A stretch of 64,000 nt of DNA from assembly GCA_963575745.1 (NCBI GenBank), contig CAUYUJ010012669.1, positions 629,501 through 693,500 on the forward strand, written 5' to 3'. The first letter of the stretch is position 1. Every line of letters starts with the position of its first letter. This stretch comes from Prorocentrum cordatum. Taxonomy: Eukaryota; Sar; Dinophyceae; Prorocentrales; Prorocentraceae. A program made the position numbers and the translations under genes. Of this stretch, positions 53,209-63,995 are shown piece by piece. The notes under the pieces are model-generated. The model was not told where the DNA came from. It made no database searches and saw only the letters and a program-made list of their open reading frames with translations.

Positions 53209-54283
53209 TTTCCCGGAAAGGGCTCAGGCCCAGGGTTCTCTTTTAGTTGGTAAACCTGTCCCCCGGTGCCAACTTGAAGGAGGCCGGCGGATTTTTTCCC
53301 TGATAAATATCGAGGTCGAAGGAGGCCGGCAGATTAAAATTTGAGGATGTCTCGAGCGAAACGCTTGTTTTTCAGAATTTGTTGAGGATGTCTCGAGCGA
53401 AACGCTGGTTTTGCAGAGTTGGGGATGTCTCGAGCGAAACGCTTGTTTCAGAATTTGTGAGGATGTCTCGAGCGAAACGCTGGTTTTGCAGAGCCGACCG
53501 CGACGCGGAAAAGCGCTCCGCGCGAAGGAATTTCGATGATGTCTCGAATAATTCGTTTGTTTTTGTACGATTTCCTTGAATTTTGGCAGGATGTCTCGAG
53601 CGAAATGCACGACCCCACCCTAGCACGACCATACCCCAGCACGACCACACCCCAGCACGACCAGACCCCAGCACGACCCCACCCCAGCACGACCCCACCC
53701 CAGCACGACCATACCCCAGCACGACCACACCCCAGCACGACCCGACCCCAGCACGACCCTACCCCAGCAAGACACACCCCAGCACGACCACACCCCAACA
53801 CGACCTCACCACAGCACGACCACACCCCAGCACGACCACGCCCCAGCACGACCACGCCCCAGCACGAACACGCCTCAGCACGACCACCCCCCAGCACGAC
53901 CACCCCCCCAGCACGACCACTCCCCAGCACGACCACCCCCCAGCACGACCACACCCCAGCACGACCACTCCCCAGCACGACCACACCCCAGCACGACCAC
54001 ACCCCAGCACGACCACACCCAGTCGCACCCCCGTGGAATGTTTCGTGGCGTGTCTGGTTGAGTGGTTGCCTGTTCGTGGGGTGTCTCGTGGAATGTTTCA
54101 CGGGGTGTCTCGTGGAATGTTTCGTGAGGTGTCTCGTGGAATGTTTCGTGAGGTGTCTCGTGGGATGTTTCGCGGGGTGTCTCGTGGGATGTTTCGTGAG
54201 ATGTCGCCCAGTTGGGTATCGTGAAAACGTGACCATGCTGCACATGTCTTTATCCCTTTCCGGGTTCGTGGGTCCATCATGTT
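53209..54283 (+). mobile_element. Repeat element E1 inserted in the LINE
   Basis: Begins TTTCCCGGAAAGGG (CCCGGAAAGGG at 53212-53222) and ends CCCTTTCCGGG (54254-54264) plus GTTCGTGGGTCCATCATGTT. The inside holds, in order, AGGCCGGCGGATTTTTTCCC text, units of AGGATGTCTCGAGCGAAACG (53342-53610), a (CCCAGCACGACCACA)n array (53610-54015) and a GTGTCTCGTGGAATGTTTC array (54040-54205). It splits the LINE after CGYWGEVF. It has no transposase of its own. Any target duplication is at most GTT and is ambiguous. Confidence 0.7.
53610..54015. repeat. 15-bp minisatellite (CCCAGCACGACCACA)n in E1
   Basis: About 27 units. The period is a multiple of three without stops, so frames stay open on both strands and give repetitive false ORFs. 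Confidence 0.92.
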
Positions 54284-54299
54284 GGGCTCAAAGAGGTGC

Positions 54300-56345
54300 T
54301 CCAAGGTCCTGCTGATCAGTGCTTAAGGCGCTTCGGAGGCGACTTTGATTTCTCGGATATCCCGCCCCCGACCGGAGCGGGCATTCGTCAGAAAGTACGG
54401 ACCTTGGAGGACTGCGCCCCAGGACCTGGTCGTTTACCTTGCGCTGCCTGGCGCTGCGCCCCTCAGGCAGCGGAGCTGCTTGACGAGTACTTGCGGTGGA
54501 TCGTGGATGGGAAGTCGCCTCGCCCCTGCTTCAACGATCTCTTCGGGGTCTTCATACGGGAAGGGGGAGCAGGAGGGAGATGAAGGAGGAGCTCTTCGCG
54601 ACTTCGCGCCCCCTGGGCTTGAATTATTCGGAGAATAAGATCCCCGCCGGCCTCGTCGTGAGGCCGTTCTCGATCAAGATGGCTGAGGTCAGTTGTAAAC
54701 TGCAGCGGGGCTTCGCGATCGGTCGGCAGCCCGGTGCAAACATAATCGGGATCGACGCGTACGCTAGGCTCGCCTCGATGTCGGACGCAGCCGAGATCGA
54801 CCTTCCAGCCGTCGTCTCGCACGACTTCGCCCGGGCGTTTCCGTCCGTGGCGCACTCCTTGATGAAGAAGGTGTTAGCGAAGATGAACCTCCCTGGGCCT
54901 CTCCTCTGGTTCTTCCTGGTCCTCTACGAAAGCGTTCGCTGTCTTGGGGAGCTGGGAGGTGCCACGGTTTGGCTTTTCTTGATATGGTCAGGCATTATTC
55001 GGGGGTGCCCCGCCAGCGGCGCCTTATTCGCTGCAAGTTTGAACCCGTTCCTGCTCGACTCCGAGAGCACCTTCGTGAGGGGGCGCAGCGGGGCGATCCT
55101 CGCGCGCGCCGATGGCCTGGGCGGGGTGATTTTGAAGCTCAGGTTTATCACGGTGCTCTTTCGGATCTTTCAGCGGGCCCAACATCTCGCTGTTTTAGTA
55201 CCCAAGACGTGCAAGTGTTTCATCGCCCCGCTCAGTGGACCCTTCAGCGAGGAGCTCGCAGAGATTTATCGGCAGGCCATAGCTCAGCTGGTGCCGTCTT
55301 GGGCGAACTTCGTAGATGTTCCGAACCTGAAGTACTTAGGCATGTGGGTGGGGCCGAACACGTTCGCCAAGTCTTGGGCGGGCCCCTTGGGCAAGTGGAG
55401 ATCCAGAGGACACTTACTGGCTGGCGCCAACACCCCGCCGGCGGTAGCTGCGATGCTATATTCCTCTCGAAGTGCGACAATCCCCTCGCATATTGCCCAG
55501 GTCCTGCCACCGCCCCAGTCTCTGCTAGGACAAGAAGCAGCGCGGTTGGCTAAGATCTTTCACTTCCTGCGTTGAGCCTTGAGCAGTCTGGGGCGGTTTG
55601 GGATGGGGAAGTGGGGCGCGGTGGCGGGGCGGGGCGGGGCGGGGAGGCGTGGGGGCTGGGTGTGTGTGTGTGTGTGTGGGGGGGGGGCGAAGATACCGCG
55701 TGTGACGCTCGGTGCTTATGCTGCCAATGGCAGCGCTGCGCTCGCTACGCTTGCGGAGACGTGGCCGCCGATGGCCAGGCGGCTGAGGGGGCAGACGGTG
55801 CGCCTCCTGCCGCTGACACAGGTTCTGCGAGGTGAATGGTCGCCGTCGTGGCGGGGGGAGCCAGCCCTTTGTCAACGTCTTCAGATAGCTGCCGCTGGTT
55901 TCCCCGACGACCCCAAGCTTCGTCATTTAAGCATTGGCTATGCTGAAGTCCGGGAGCTGATGTCTGGGGCCGCCACTAGGGCCCGTGCGGGCCGCCGTCC
56001 TGGTAGAGTTCGGATTCAACGTTCCCTGCAGGCCTCGTCCACGGCCACGCTTTTCCCCTCGGAAACTTTGACAAACACAAGCCTTATTCACTCGGCGTTT
56101 GCTGTCCTGGTTCCCTGGGAGCGCGGGCAAAATCGCTCAGATAGGTTGGAGTAGGGTAAGCAGTGTAATGTCTAAGCTTAAGCCCGCGCTGGCTTTCGCT
56201 ATATTTCGTGCCCTCAGCAAAGCCTGGCTCACCCAGCGTCGCTTTCAGCATCTGTCGTCGTCGTGCTGTCTCGGCTGCGACGCCCTGGACTGTATGCGGC
56301 GCTACTTTGCGCGCCCGAGGCTTAAGGCTCTGATGATCGAGGTCG
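54300..56345 (+). pseudogene. LINE ORF2, reverse transcriptase and C-terminal knuckle
   Basis: The first frame (54296-54580) reads APGPGRLPCAAWRC and CFNDLFGVFIREGG. The next frame (to 55575) holds ENKIPAGLVVRPF, KLQRGFAIGRQPGANI, VVSHDFARAFPSVAHS (motif A), GIIRGCPASGALFAASLNP (motif B) and ARADGLGGV at 55102-55128, where ADDLG is expected. The second catalytic Asp is thus Gly. Later pieces (55680-56154 and 56166-56335) end with CCLGCDALDCMRRYF, the Cys/His element found at the end of related LINE proteins. At least three frame changes occur. It is clearly LINE-type and clearly dead. Confidence 0.7.
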
Positions 56346-56399
56346 GGGGGCCTGGGGCAGTGGAGGAGGGGGGGGCGATCTTGATCTTCTCGGGCTGCT

Positions 56400-56660
56400 C
56401 GAGGCCTCGCCTGCTCGAGGTAGAGGAGAAGGAGGAGGGGGGGAGGGGGATAAGTGGCAGAGGTGGAGGATGAGGACGAGAAGGATGGAGAGGAGGCGGA
56501 GGCGGAGGAATGACGACGAAGGCTGATGGGGATGAAGAGGCGGAAGGGTGAGGTGGAGGAAGAGGGAGGGGATGGGGACAAGGAAGGATGACGAGGTTTG
56601 ATGAGCATGCGGAGTGTGAGGCATCATGACGAGAAGGTTCAGGCGGAGGTGGGGATGTTA
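56400..56660. repeat. GGA-rich tract after the LINE
   Basis: GGAGGAGGGGGGGAGGGGG and similar text, possibly part of the LINE tail. Confidence 0.7.
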
Positions 56661-57385
56661 TGATGAGTGTTTCGGGGCCTCGGCCTCCGTTCGGACCTCT
56701 CCAGGAGTGGGTGGCCGGGATATCTGAGGCGGATTGGGCCTTCGCGGCGACCCCAGAGGAGACCACACACACACGCGAAAATGTTTAAATACATCTTTCC
56801 GTGCCTTGTCCGGCCTTCTCTACCTTGTCCTTTTATGACTGCCTCGACCAGCGCCGCCGCCCTCTCCTCATACCCCTAGATCCAACGTCGCGAGAAATGC
56901 CATTTTGTAGAACATCACGGCCAGAACCCTGGACACCATCTCTCTGCGGCATCTTTCCAGCACGATCGACCCGCGAGGACCCCTCTGGGATCCGAAGTTG
57001 GGCGAAATTGCTGGTTGTCAGGAAATTGTGACGCCAGGATACACGAGCTTCGGCTTGGCGTGTCGCTCCGCCAGTTATGGCCCACCACGCTTCGGCGCGA
57101 CACGCTATCCATGGTCCAGCCCCCATCCCAAGAGCCCACATCGCGAGCCATTCGAGGCCTTCCAGCCCACCGAGCGACGTGACACGCTGTCCTCGCATGA
57201 CATATACCGTGTCGCCTGGGCCGCCGCCACGACAAGGTAAGCAAAATGTACCAAGTGTATGTAAATCCCATGTTGTCTGGGCGTCGCGTAATAGGGGGTG
57301 ATAAAGAAAGGGGGATGCAGCAAGGGCAGCAGGAAAACGGTTCATTTAGAACCCTTAAAGAGGTTTTCTATGGCACCAAATGGGT
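56661..57385. other. No supported gene
   Basis: The minus-strand frame 57345-56833 (170 codons) has moderate composition (LASPFLYHPLLRDAQTTWDL) but no motif; it is too weak to call. Confidence 0.35.
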
Positions 57386-57386
57386 T

Positions 57387-57955
57387 TTTCCCGGAAAGGG
57401 CTTGAGCCCAGGGTTCTCTTTTAGATGGTTTCCCCCCGGGTTTGACGGGAAGAGGGCCGGCGAATTTCTTTTGCGATAAATAACGAGTGGGAAGAGGGCC
57501 GGCGAATTAAAAATTGAGGATGTCCCTAGCGAAACGCTTGTTTTTCAGATTTTGTTGAGGATGTCTCGAGCGAAACGCTGGTTTTGCAGAGTTGGGGATG
57601 TCTCGAGCGAAACGCTTGTTTTCAGAATTTGTTGAGGATGTCTCGAGCGAAACGCTGGTTTTGCAGAGCCGACCGCGACGCGGAAAAGCGCCCCTCGCGC
57701 AGGAATTCCGATGATGTTTCGCGCGTGCCGTGTCCCGCGCGCATGAATTTCGAGGATGTCTCGACTAATTCGTTTGTTTTGCTAGGATTTCCTTGAATTT
57801 TTCCCGGAAAGGACTTGAGCCCAGGGTTCTCTTTTAGATGGTTTCCCCCCGGGTTTGACGGGAAGAGGGCCGGCGAATTTCTTTTGCGATAAATAACGAG
57901 TGGGAAGAGGGCCGGCGAATTAAAATTTGAGGATGTCTCGAGCGAAACGCTTGTT
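57387..57955 (+). mobile_element. Two truncated left ends of the CCCGGAAAGGG element family
   Basis: CCCGGAAAGGG at 57390-57400 and CCCGGAAAGGA at 57803-57813 each start the same left-end text (CCCAGGGTTCTCTTTTAG, then GAGGGCCGGCGAATTTC). The first runs into AGGATGTCTCGAGCGAAACG units up to about 57790. Neither reaches a right end, so they look like copies cut by later insertions or duplications. Confidence 0.65.
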
Positions 57956-59258
57956 CCCGGAAAGGGCTCGGGCCCAGGGTTCTCTTTTAGTGGGTAAACC
58001 TGTCCCCCGGTGCCAACTTGAAGGAGGCCGGCGAATTTTTTCCCTGATAGATATCGAGGTCGAAGGAGGCCGGCGAATTAAAATTTGAGGATGTCTCGAG
58101 CGAAACGCTTGTTTTTGAAATCCCGATCGATAAATCACAGGGTGCGGGCCACTTTTTCGTGTGTTGAGGATGTCTCGAGCGAAACGCTTGCTCCGCAGAG
58201 TTTGCCGAGGATGTCTCGAGCGAAACGCTTGTTTTGCAGAGCCGACCGCGACGCGGAAAAGCGCCCCGCGCGAAGGAATTTCGATGATGTTTCGACTAAT
58301 TTGTTTGTTTTTGTACGATTTCCTGGAATTTTGGCAGGATGTCTCGAGCGAAATGCACGACCCCACCCTAGCACGACCATACCCCAGCACGACCACACCC
58401 CAGCACGACCAGACCCCAGCACGACCCCACCCCAGCACGACCCCACCCCAGCACGACCATACCCCAGCACGACCACACCCCAGCACGACCCGACCCCAGC
58501 ACGACCCTACCCCAGCAAGACCACACCCCAGCACGACCACACCCCAGCACGACCTCACCACAGCACGACCACGCCCCAGCACGACCACGCCCCAGCACGA
58601 CCACCCCCAGCACGACCACGACCACACCCCAGCACGACACACCCCCCAGCACGACCACCACCCCAGCACGACCACGCCCCAGCACGACCACGCCCCAGCA
58701 CGACACACCCCAGCACGACCACACCCCAGCACGACCACACCCAGTCGCACCCCCGTGGAATGTTTCGTGGCGTGTCTGGTTGAGTGGTTGCCTGTTCGTG
58801 GGGTGTCTCGTGGAATGTTTCAAAGGTGTCTCGTGGAATGTTTCGTGAGGTGTCTCGTGGGATGTTTCGCGGGGTGGCACGACCACGCCCCAGCACGACC
58901 ACACAGCACGACCACCCCCCCAGCACGACACACCACACCCCAGCACGACCACACCCCAGCACGACCACACCCCAGCACGACCACACCCCAGCACGACCAC
59001 ACCCAGTCGCACCCCCAATGTTTCGCCTCTGGTTGAGTGGTTGCCTGTTCGTGGGGTGTCTCGTGGAATGTTTCACGGGGTGTCTCGTGGAATGTTTCGT
59101 GAGGTGTCTCGTGGAATGTTTCGTGAGGTGTCTCGTGGGATGTTTCGCGGGGTGTCTCGTGGGATGTTTCGTGAGATGTCGCCCAGTTGGGTATCGTGAA
59201 AACGTGACCATGCTGCACATGTCTTTATCCCTTTCCGGGTTCGTGGGTCCATCATGTT
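57953..59258 (+). mobile_element. Repeat element E2 (full length)
   Basis: Left end CCCGGAAAGGG at 57956-57966, right end CCCTTTCCGGG at 59229-59239, closing with CATCATG. Contents follow E1: left-end text, AGGATGTCTCGAGCG units (58085-58350), a 15-bp array (58360-58750), a 24-bp array (58760-58875), a second 15-bp array (58876-59010) and a second 24-bp array (59045-59180). Compared with E1, the pair of arrays is duplicated. Confidence 0.7.
58360..58750. repeat. 15-bp minisatellite (CCCAGCACGACCACA)n in E2
   Basis: About 25 units with small indels; a shorter second run lies at 58876-59010. Confidence 0.92.
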
Positions 59259-59659
59259 CCCGGAAAGGGCATCGGCCCAGGGTTCTCTTTTAGTAGGTAA
59301 ACCTGTCCCCCGGTGCCAACTTGAGGGAGGCCGGCGAATTTTTTCCCTGATAAATAACGAGGTCGAAGGAGGCCGGCGAATTAAAATTTGAGGATGTCTC
59401 GAGCGAAACGCTTGTTTTTCAGAATTTCTTGAGGATGTCTCGAGCGAAACGCTGGTTTTGCAGAGTTGAGGATGTCTCGAGCGAAACGCTTGCTCCGCAG
59501 AGTTTGCCGAGGATGTCTCGAGCGAAACGCTTGTTTTGCAGAGCCGACCGCGACGCGGAAAAGCGCCCCGCGCGAAGGAATTTCGATGATGTCTCGACTA
59601 ATTCGTTTGTTTTTGTACGATTTCCTGGAATTTTGGCAGGATGTCTCGAGCGAAATGCA

Positions 59660-60562
59660 CGACCCCACCCTAGCACGACCATACCCCAGCACGACCACAC
59701 CCCAGCACGACCAGACCCCAGCACGACCCCACCCCAGCACGACCCCACCCCAGCACGACCATACCCCAGCACGACCACACCCCAGCACGACCCGACCCCA
59801 GCACGACCCTACCCCAGCAAGACCACACCCCAGCACGACCACACCCCAGCACGACCTCACCACAGCACGACCACACCCCAGCACGACCACGCCCCAGCAC
59901 GACCACGCCCCAGCACGACCACGCCCCAGCACGACCACCCCCCAGCACGACCACCCCCCCAGCACGACCACACCCCAGCACGACCACTCCCCAGCACGAC
60001 CACACCCCAGCACGACCACACCCCAGCACGACCACACCCCAGCACGACCACATCCCAGCACGACCACACCCCAGCACGACCCGATCGATAAATCACAGGG
60101 TGCGGAGCACCCCAGCACGAACCCACCCCAGCACGACCCCACCCCAGCACGACCCCACCCCAGCACGACCACGCCCCAGCATGACCACACCCCAGCACGA
60201 CCACACCCCAGCACGACCACTCCCCAGCACGACCCCACCCCAGCACGACCCCACCCTAGCACGACCACACCCCAGCACGACCACACCCCAGCACGACCCA
60301 CCCCAGCACGATCACACCCCAGCACGACCCCACCCCAGCAAGACCACACCCCAGCACGACCGCACCCCAGCACGACCATACCACAGCACGACCACACCCC
60401 AGCACGACCACGCCCCAGCACGACCACGCCCCAGCACGACCACGCCCCAGCACAACCACCCCCCAGCACGACCACCCCCCCAGCACGACCACCCCCCAGC
60501 ACGACCACCCCCCAGCACGACCACCCCCCAGCACGACCACTCCCCAGCACGACCACACCGCC
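59660..60562. repeat. 15-bp minisatellite (CCCAGCACGACCACA)n in E3
   Basis: About 58 units, the longest run of this satellite in the window. The minus-strand frames give GRAGVWSCWGVVVLGC repeats of more than 400 codons and are not genes. Confidence 0.92.
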
Positions 60563-60569
60563 TTGGTTG

Positions 60570-60735
60570 AGTGGTTGCCTGTCGTCGTGGAATGTTTCGT
60601 GGGGTGTCTCGTGGAATGTTTCGCGGGGTGTCTCGTGGAATGTTTCGTGAGGTGTCTCGCGGAATGTTTCGTGAGGTGTCTCGTGGGATGTTTCGTGAGG
60701 TGTCTCGTGGGATGTTTCGTGAGGTGTTGCCCCGT
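60570..60735. repeat. 24-bp minisatellite (GTGTCTCGTGGAATGTTTCG)
   Basis: Seven units with GGAATG/GGGATG alternation. Sister arrays lie at 54040-54205, 58798-58875 and 59055-59180. Confidence 0.9.
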
Positions 60736-60804
60736 TGGGTATCGTGAAAACGTGCCCATGCTCCACATGTCTATATCCCTTTCCGGGTTCGTGGGTCCAT
60801 CATG

Positions 60805-61340
60805 TTTTTTTCAGAATTTGTTGAGGATATCTCGAGCGAGACGCTGGTTTTGCAGAGTTGGGGACGTCTCGACCGAAACGCTTGTTTTCAGAATTTGTTG
60901 AGGATGTCTCGAGCGAAACGCTGGTTTTGCAGAGCTGACCGCGACGCGGAAAAGCGCCCCGTTCGCAGGAATTCCGAGGATGTCTCGCGCGTGCCGCGTC
61001 CCGCGCGCAGGGATTTCGAGGATGTCTCGACTAATTCGCTTGTTTTGCAGGATTTCTTTGGATTTTGACAGAATGTCTCTAGCGAAACGCTTGTTGTTTC
61101 AACATTTGTTGAGGATGTCTCGAGCGAAACGCTGGTTTTGCAAAATTGGGGGATGTCTCGAGCGGGGGCCTCGTGGGGGGCCTCGTGGGGGTCCAGAATT
61201 CAGAGGATGTCTCAGGCGAAATGCTTGTTTTCACGTCCCGCTCGCAGGAATTCCGAGGATGTCTCGCGCGTGCCGCGTCCCGCGCGCAGGAATTCTGAGG
61301 ATGTTGGCAGGATGTCTCGAGCGAAACGCTTGTCCCCAGC
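60805..61340. repeat. AGGATGTCTCGAGCGAAACG array
   Basis: Roughly 40-bp units with alternating ends (CTTGTTTTCAGAATTTGTTG, CTGGTTTTGCAGAG). A related array is at 62175-62430. Confidence 0.85.
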
Positions 61341-63281
61341 ACGTTCCGTAGCGCGTCCCCTTGGCACGTCCCGCGGTGCGTCCCCATGGCACGTCCCTTG
61401 GCACGTCGCTTGGCGGGTCCCTTGAGACGTTCCGCGTCGCGTCCTCCTGGCAAGTTCCCCTGTCAATTAGCTCTGGGGCAGCTACTATGTGCTGAGGCAG
61501 CTCGAGCTTAAGATCCAGATCAGTTCGGTCAGGACTCGGATGCAAAGGAGGACTCGATCCACGAGGCTATAGAGCACAATCGAGGCATAACACATCGCAA
61601 TTCAGCACGGCGCAGCACAGCACAGATTTCGGCACGGTACAGCAAGATCGATACACTCAGCATTGCAACTTGGCACGTCCCTTGGCACGTTCCGTGGGGC
61701 GTCCCTTGGCGAGTCCACTTGGAACGTCGCGCGGCGCGTCCCCTGGCACATCCCGTGGCACATCCATTGGCACGTTCCGTAGCGCGTCCCCTTGGCACGT
61801 CCCGCGGTGCGTCCCCATGGCACGTCCCCTGGAACGTCGCCTGGCGCATCCCTTGGGACTTTTCGCGGCGCGTCCTCCTGGCATGTTCCCCTGTCAATTA
61901 GTTCTGGGGCAGCTACTATGTGTTCAGGCAGCTCGAGCTTAAGATCCAGATCAGTTCGGTCAGGACTCGGATGCAAAGGAGGACTCGATCCACGACGCTA
62001 TAGAGCACAATCGCGGCATGGCACATCGCAATTCAGCACGGTGCAGCACAGCACAGCCCTCGGCAGGGTACATCAAGATCGATACACTCAGCATTGCCCC
62101 AGTCAGGTGTCTTTGAAAGCGCTGCCATGTGTTACGGTTCTATATTCCTTTCCGGGTTCGTGGGTCGATCATGTTGCAGAATGTCTCGAGCGAAATGCTT
62201 GTCTTTCATAATTTGTTGAAAACGTTTCGAGCGAAACGCTGGTTTTGCAAAATTGGGGGATGTCTCGAGCGGGGACCTCGTGGGGGGCCTCGTGGGGGTC
62301 CAGAATTCAGAGGATATCTCAGGCGAAATGGTTGTGTTCACGTCCCGCTCGCAAGAATTCCGAGGTTGTCTCGCGCGTGCCGCGTCCCGCGCGCAGGAAT
62401 TCTGAGGATGTTGGCGGGATGTCTCGAGCGAAACGCTTGTCCCCAGCACGTTCCGTAGCGCGTTCCAGTGGCACGTCCCGAGGTGCGTCCCCATGGCACG
62501 TCCCTTGGCACGTCGCTTGGCGGGTCCCTTGAGACGTTCCGCGTCGCGTCCTCCTGGCATGTCCCCCTGTCAATTAGCTCTGGGGCAGCTACTATGTGTT
62601 CAGGCAGCTCGAGCTTAAGATCCAGATCAGTTCGGTCAGGACTCGGATGCAAAGAAGGACTCGATCCACGAGGCTATAGAGCACAATCGCGGCATGGCAC
62701 ATCGCAATTCAGCACGGCGCAGCACAGCACAGATTTCGGCACGGTACATCAAGATCGATACACTCAGCATTGCAACTTGGCACGTTCCGTGGGGCGTCCC
62801 TTGGCGAGTCCCCCTGGCACGTCGCGTGGCGCGTCCCCTGGCACATCCCGTGGCACATCCATTGGCACGTTCCGTAGCGCGTCCCCTTGGCACGTCCCGC
62901 GGTGCGACCCCATGGCACGTCCCCTGGCACGCCGCCTGGCGCCATCCCTTGGGACGTTTCGCGGCGCGTCTTCCTGGCATGTCCCCCTATCCATGAGCTC
63001 TTGGGCAGCTACTACGTGTTCAGGCAGCTCGAGCTTAAGATCCAGATCAGTTCGGTCAGGACTCGGATGCAAAAGAGGACTCGATCCACGACGCTATAGA
63101 GCACAACCGCGCCATGGCACATCGCAATTCAGCACGGTGCAGCACAGCACAGCCCTCGGCAGGGTACATCAAGATCGATACCTTCAGCATTGCATATGCC
63201 CGTCACCCAATCAGGTGTCTTTGAAAACGCTGCCACGCGTTACGTTTCTATATTCCTTTCCGGGTTCGTGGGTCGATCATG
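61341..63281. repeat. Higher-order repeat of about 1.1 kb
   Basis: A subunit with (TTGGCACGTCCC)n text followed by GGGGCAGCTACTATGTG and GCTCGAGCTTAAGATCCAG recurs four times (GCTACTATG at 61481, 61912 and 62588, and its variant GCTACTACG at 63008). Spacings are 431, 676 and 420 bp. Each pair is closed by GTGTCTTTGAAA-CGCTGCCA and a right end CCTTTCCGGGTTCGTGGGTC (62147 and 63255), the right terminus seen in E1-E3. So the arrays appear to be further members of the same element family with a different filling. Confidence 0.75.
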
Positions 63282-63837
63282 TTTAGGACCCGAGAGGTGC
63301 AGTTTCCTTCCCCCCACATTGATCGCCCCACCACTCAGCGACGCCCAAGTTGTGGGCGCCTCACATCGACGCCCCCCGTGCGGGCGCCAAGAGGGGCGCA
63401 TTCCGCCCCTGCCGCAGGATGGCACGGCACGCCCCCGAGCGACAAAGTTCGAGAGAGGGGAGGCAATCGCGCCCAGATCAGCCATCACCGCATACGGAAC
63501 CGTGCCTGCACGGGATCGGGACGAGACGAGACGCTGCTCTGGCCGGGCGCCTCCTGCGGCGCCGCCCGCCTTTAACTCCCCCTTGAGCCGAGCCCAGGTG
63601 GAGCTTGCGCGCAGGAGCGGCGAGGCGCTCTCGGAGCTGAAGGTGGCCTGACGCCCACGACGACGCCGACCAGCGGCGGCAACGACGACCGACGCCGACG
63701 ACGACCAGCGAAGGTCCAGGCCCCCTCGCGTCGTAAAGAAGACCACGGCGTTTCTTTGTTGCCGTTGCCGTTTTCAGCCGCTGCGGGCTCTTGCGCGAAG
63801 AACAGAATAAGAACGACATACACATTAAGTTTTGGCG
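63282..63837. other. No supported gene
   Basis: The open frame ending at 63651 (LSRAQVELARRSGEALSELK) has some helical character and could be the edge of a gene, but no start or motif supports it. Confidence 0.35.
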
Positions 63838-63995
63838 GTCCGCGTTGATTTCTTGGATCTGCGCTGGGACCCCTTGCTCCGCGAGCCAGGAGCGGGGCCC
63901 AACTCAGATCAAAGAGATCCGCGCGGAACGCTACAAGTTCATATTCATGCCGTTCTTGTTACTCTATTTGCTAGGCCCCAGGGCCGCAACACAAA
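63838..63995 (+). repeat. Dispersed repeat, second copy
   Basis: Matches 30219-30340 (GATTTCTTGGATCTGCGCTG, then a CATGCCGT phrase). It runs to near the window edge. Confidence 0.6.

Larger units (their letters stand above)
50070..56350 (+). mobile_element. SL-tagged LINE retrotransposon, interrupted
   Basis: In order: spliced leader, 5' untranslated region, ORF1 (50256-51611), ORF2 endonuclease (from about 51660), an inserted repeat element (53209-54283), ORF2 RT (54300-55575) and a C-terminal Cys/His knuckle (56250-56330). ORF1 is intact, while ORF2 needs several frame changes. The 3' end is not sharply defined; a GGA-rich tract starts at about 56410 and no poly(A) tail is seen. Confidence 0.75.
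59257..60808 (+). mobile_element. Repeat element E3 (full length, head-to-tail with E2)
   Basis: Left end CCCGGAAAGGG at 59259-59269 directly abuts the right end of E2 (CATCATGTT). Right end CCCTTTCCGGG is at 60777-60787. The 15-bp array (59660-60562) is much longer than in E1 and is split by a short piece (GATCGATAAATCACAGGGTG, about 60082-60101) that also occurs at about 58124-58143. The 24-bp array is at 60570-60735. Confidence 0.7.

Noticed and set aside
53448-60768. Many repetitive ORFs (up to 461 codons) in the 15-bp and 24-bp arrays
   Set aside because: The repeat periods are multiples of three without stops, which opens frames on both strands; no start context or domain supports them.
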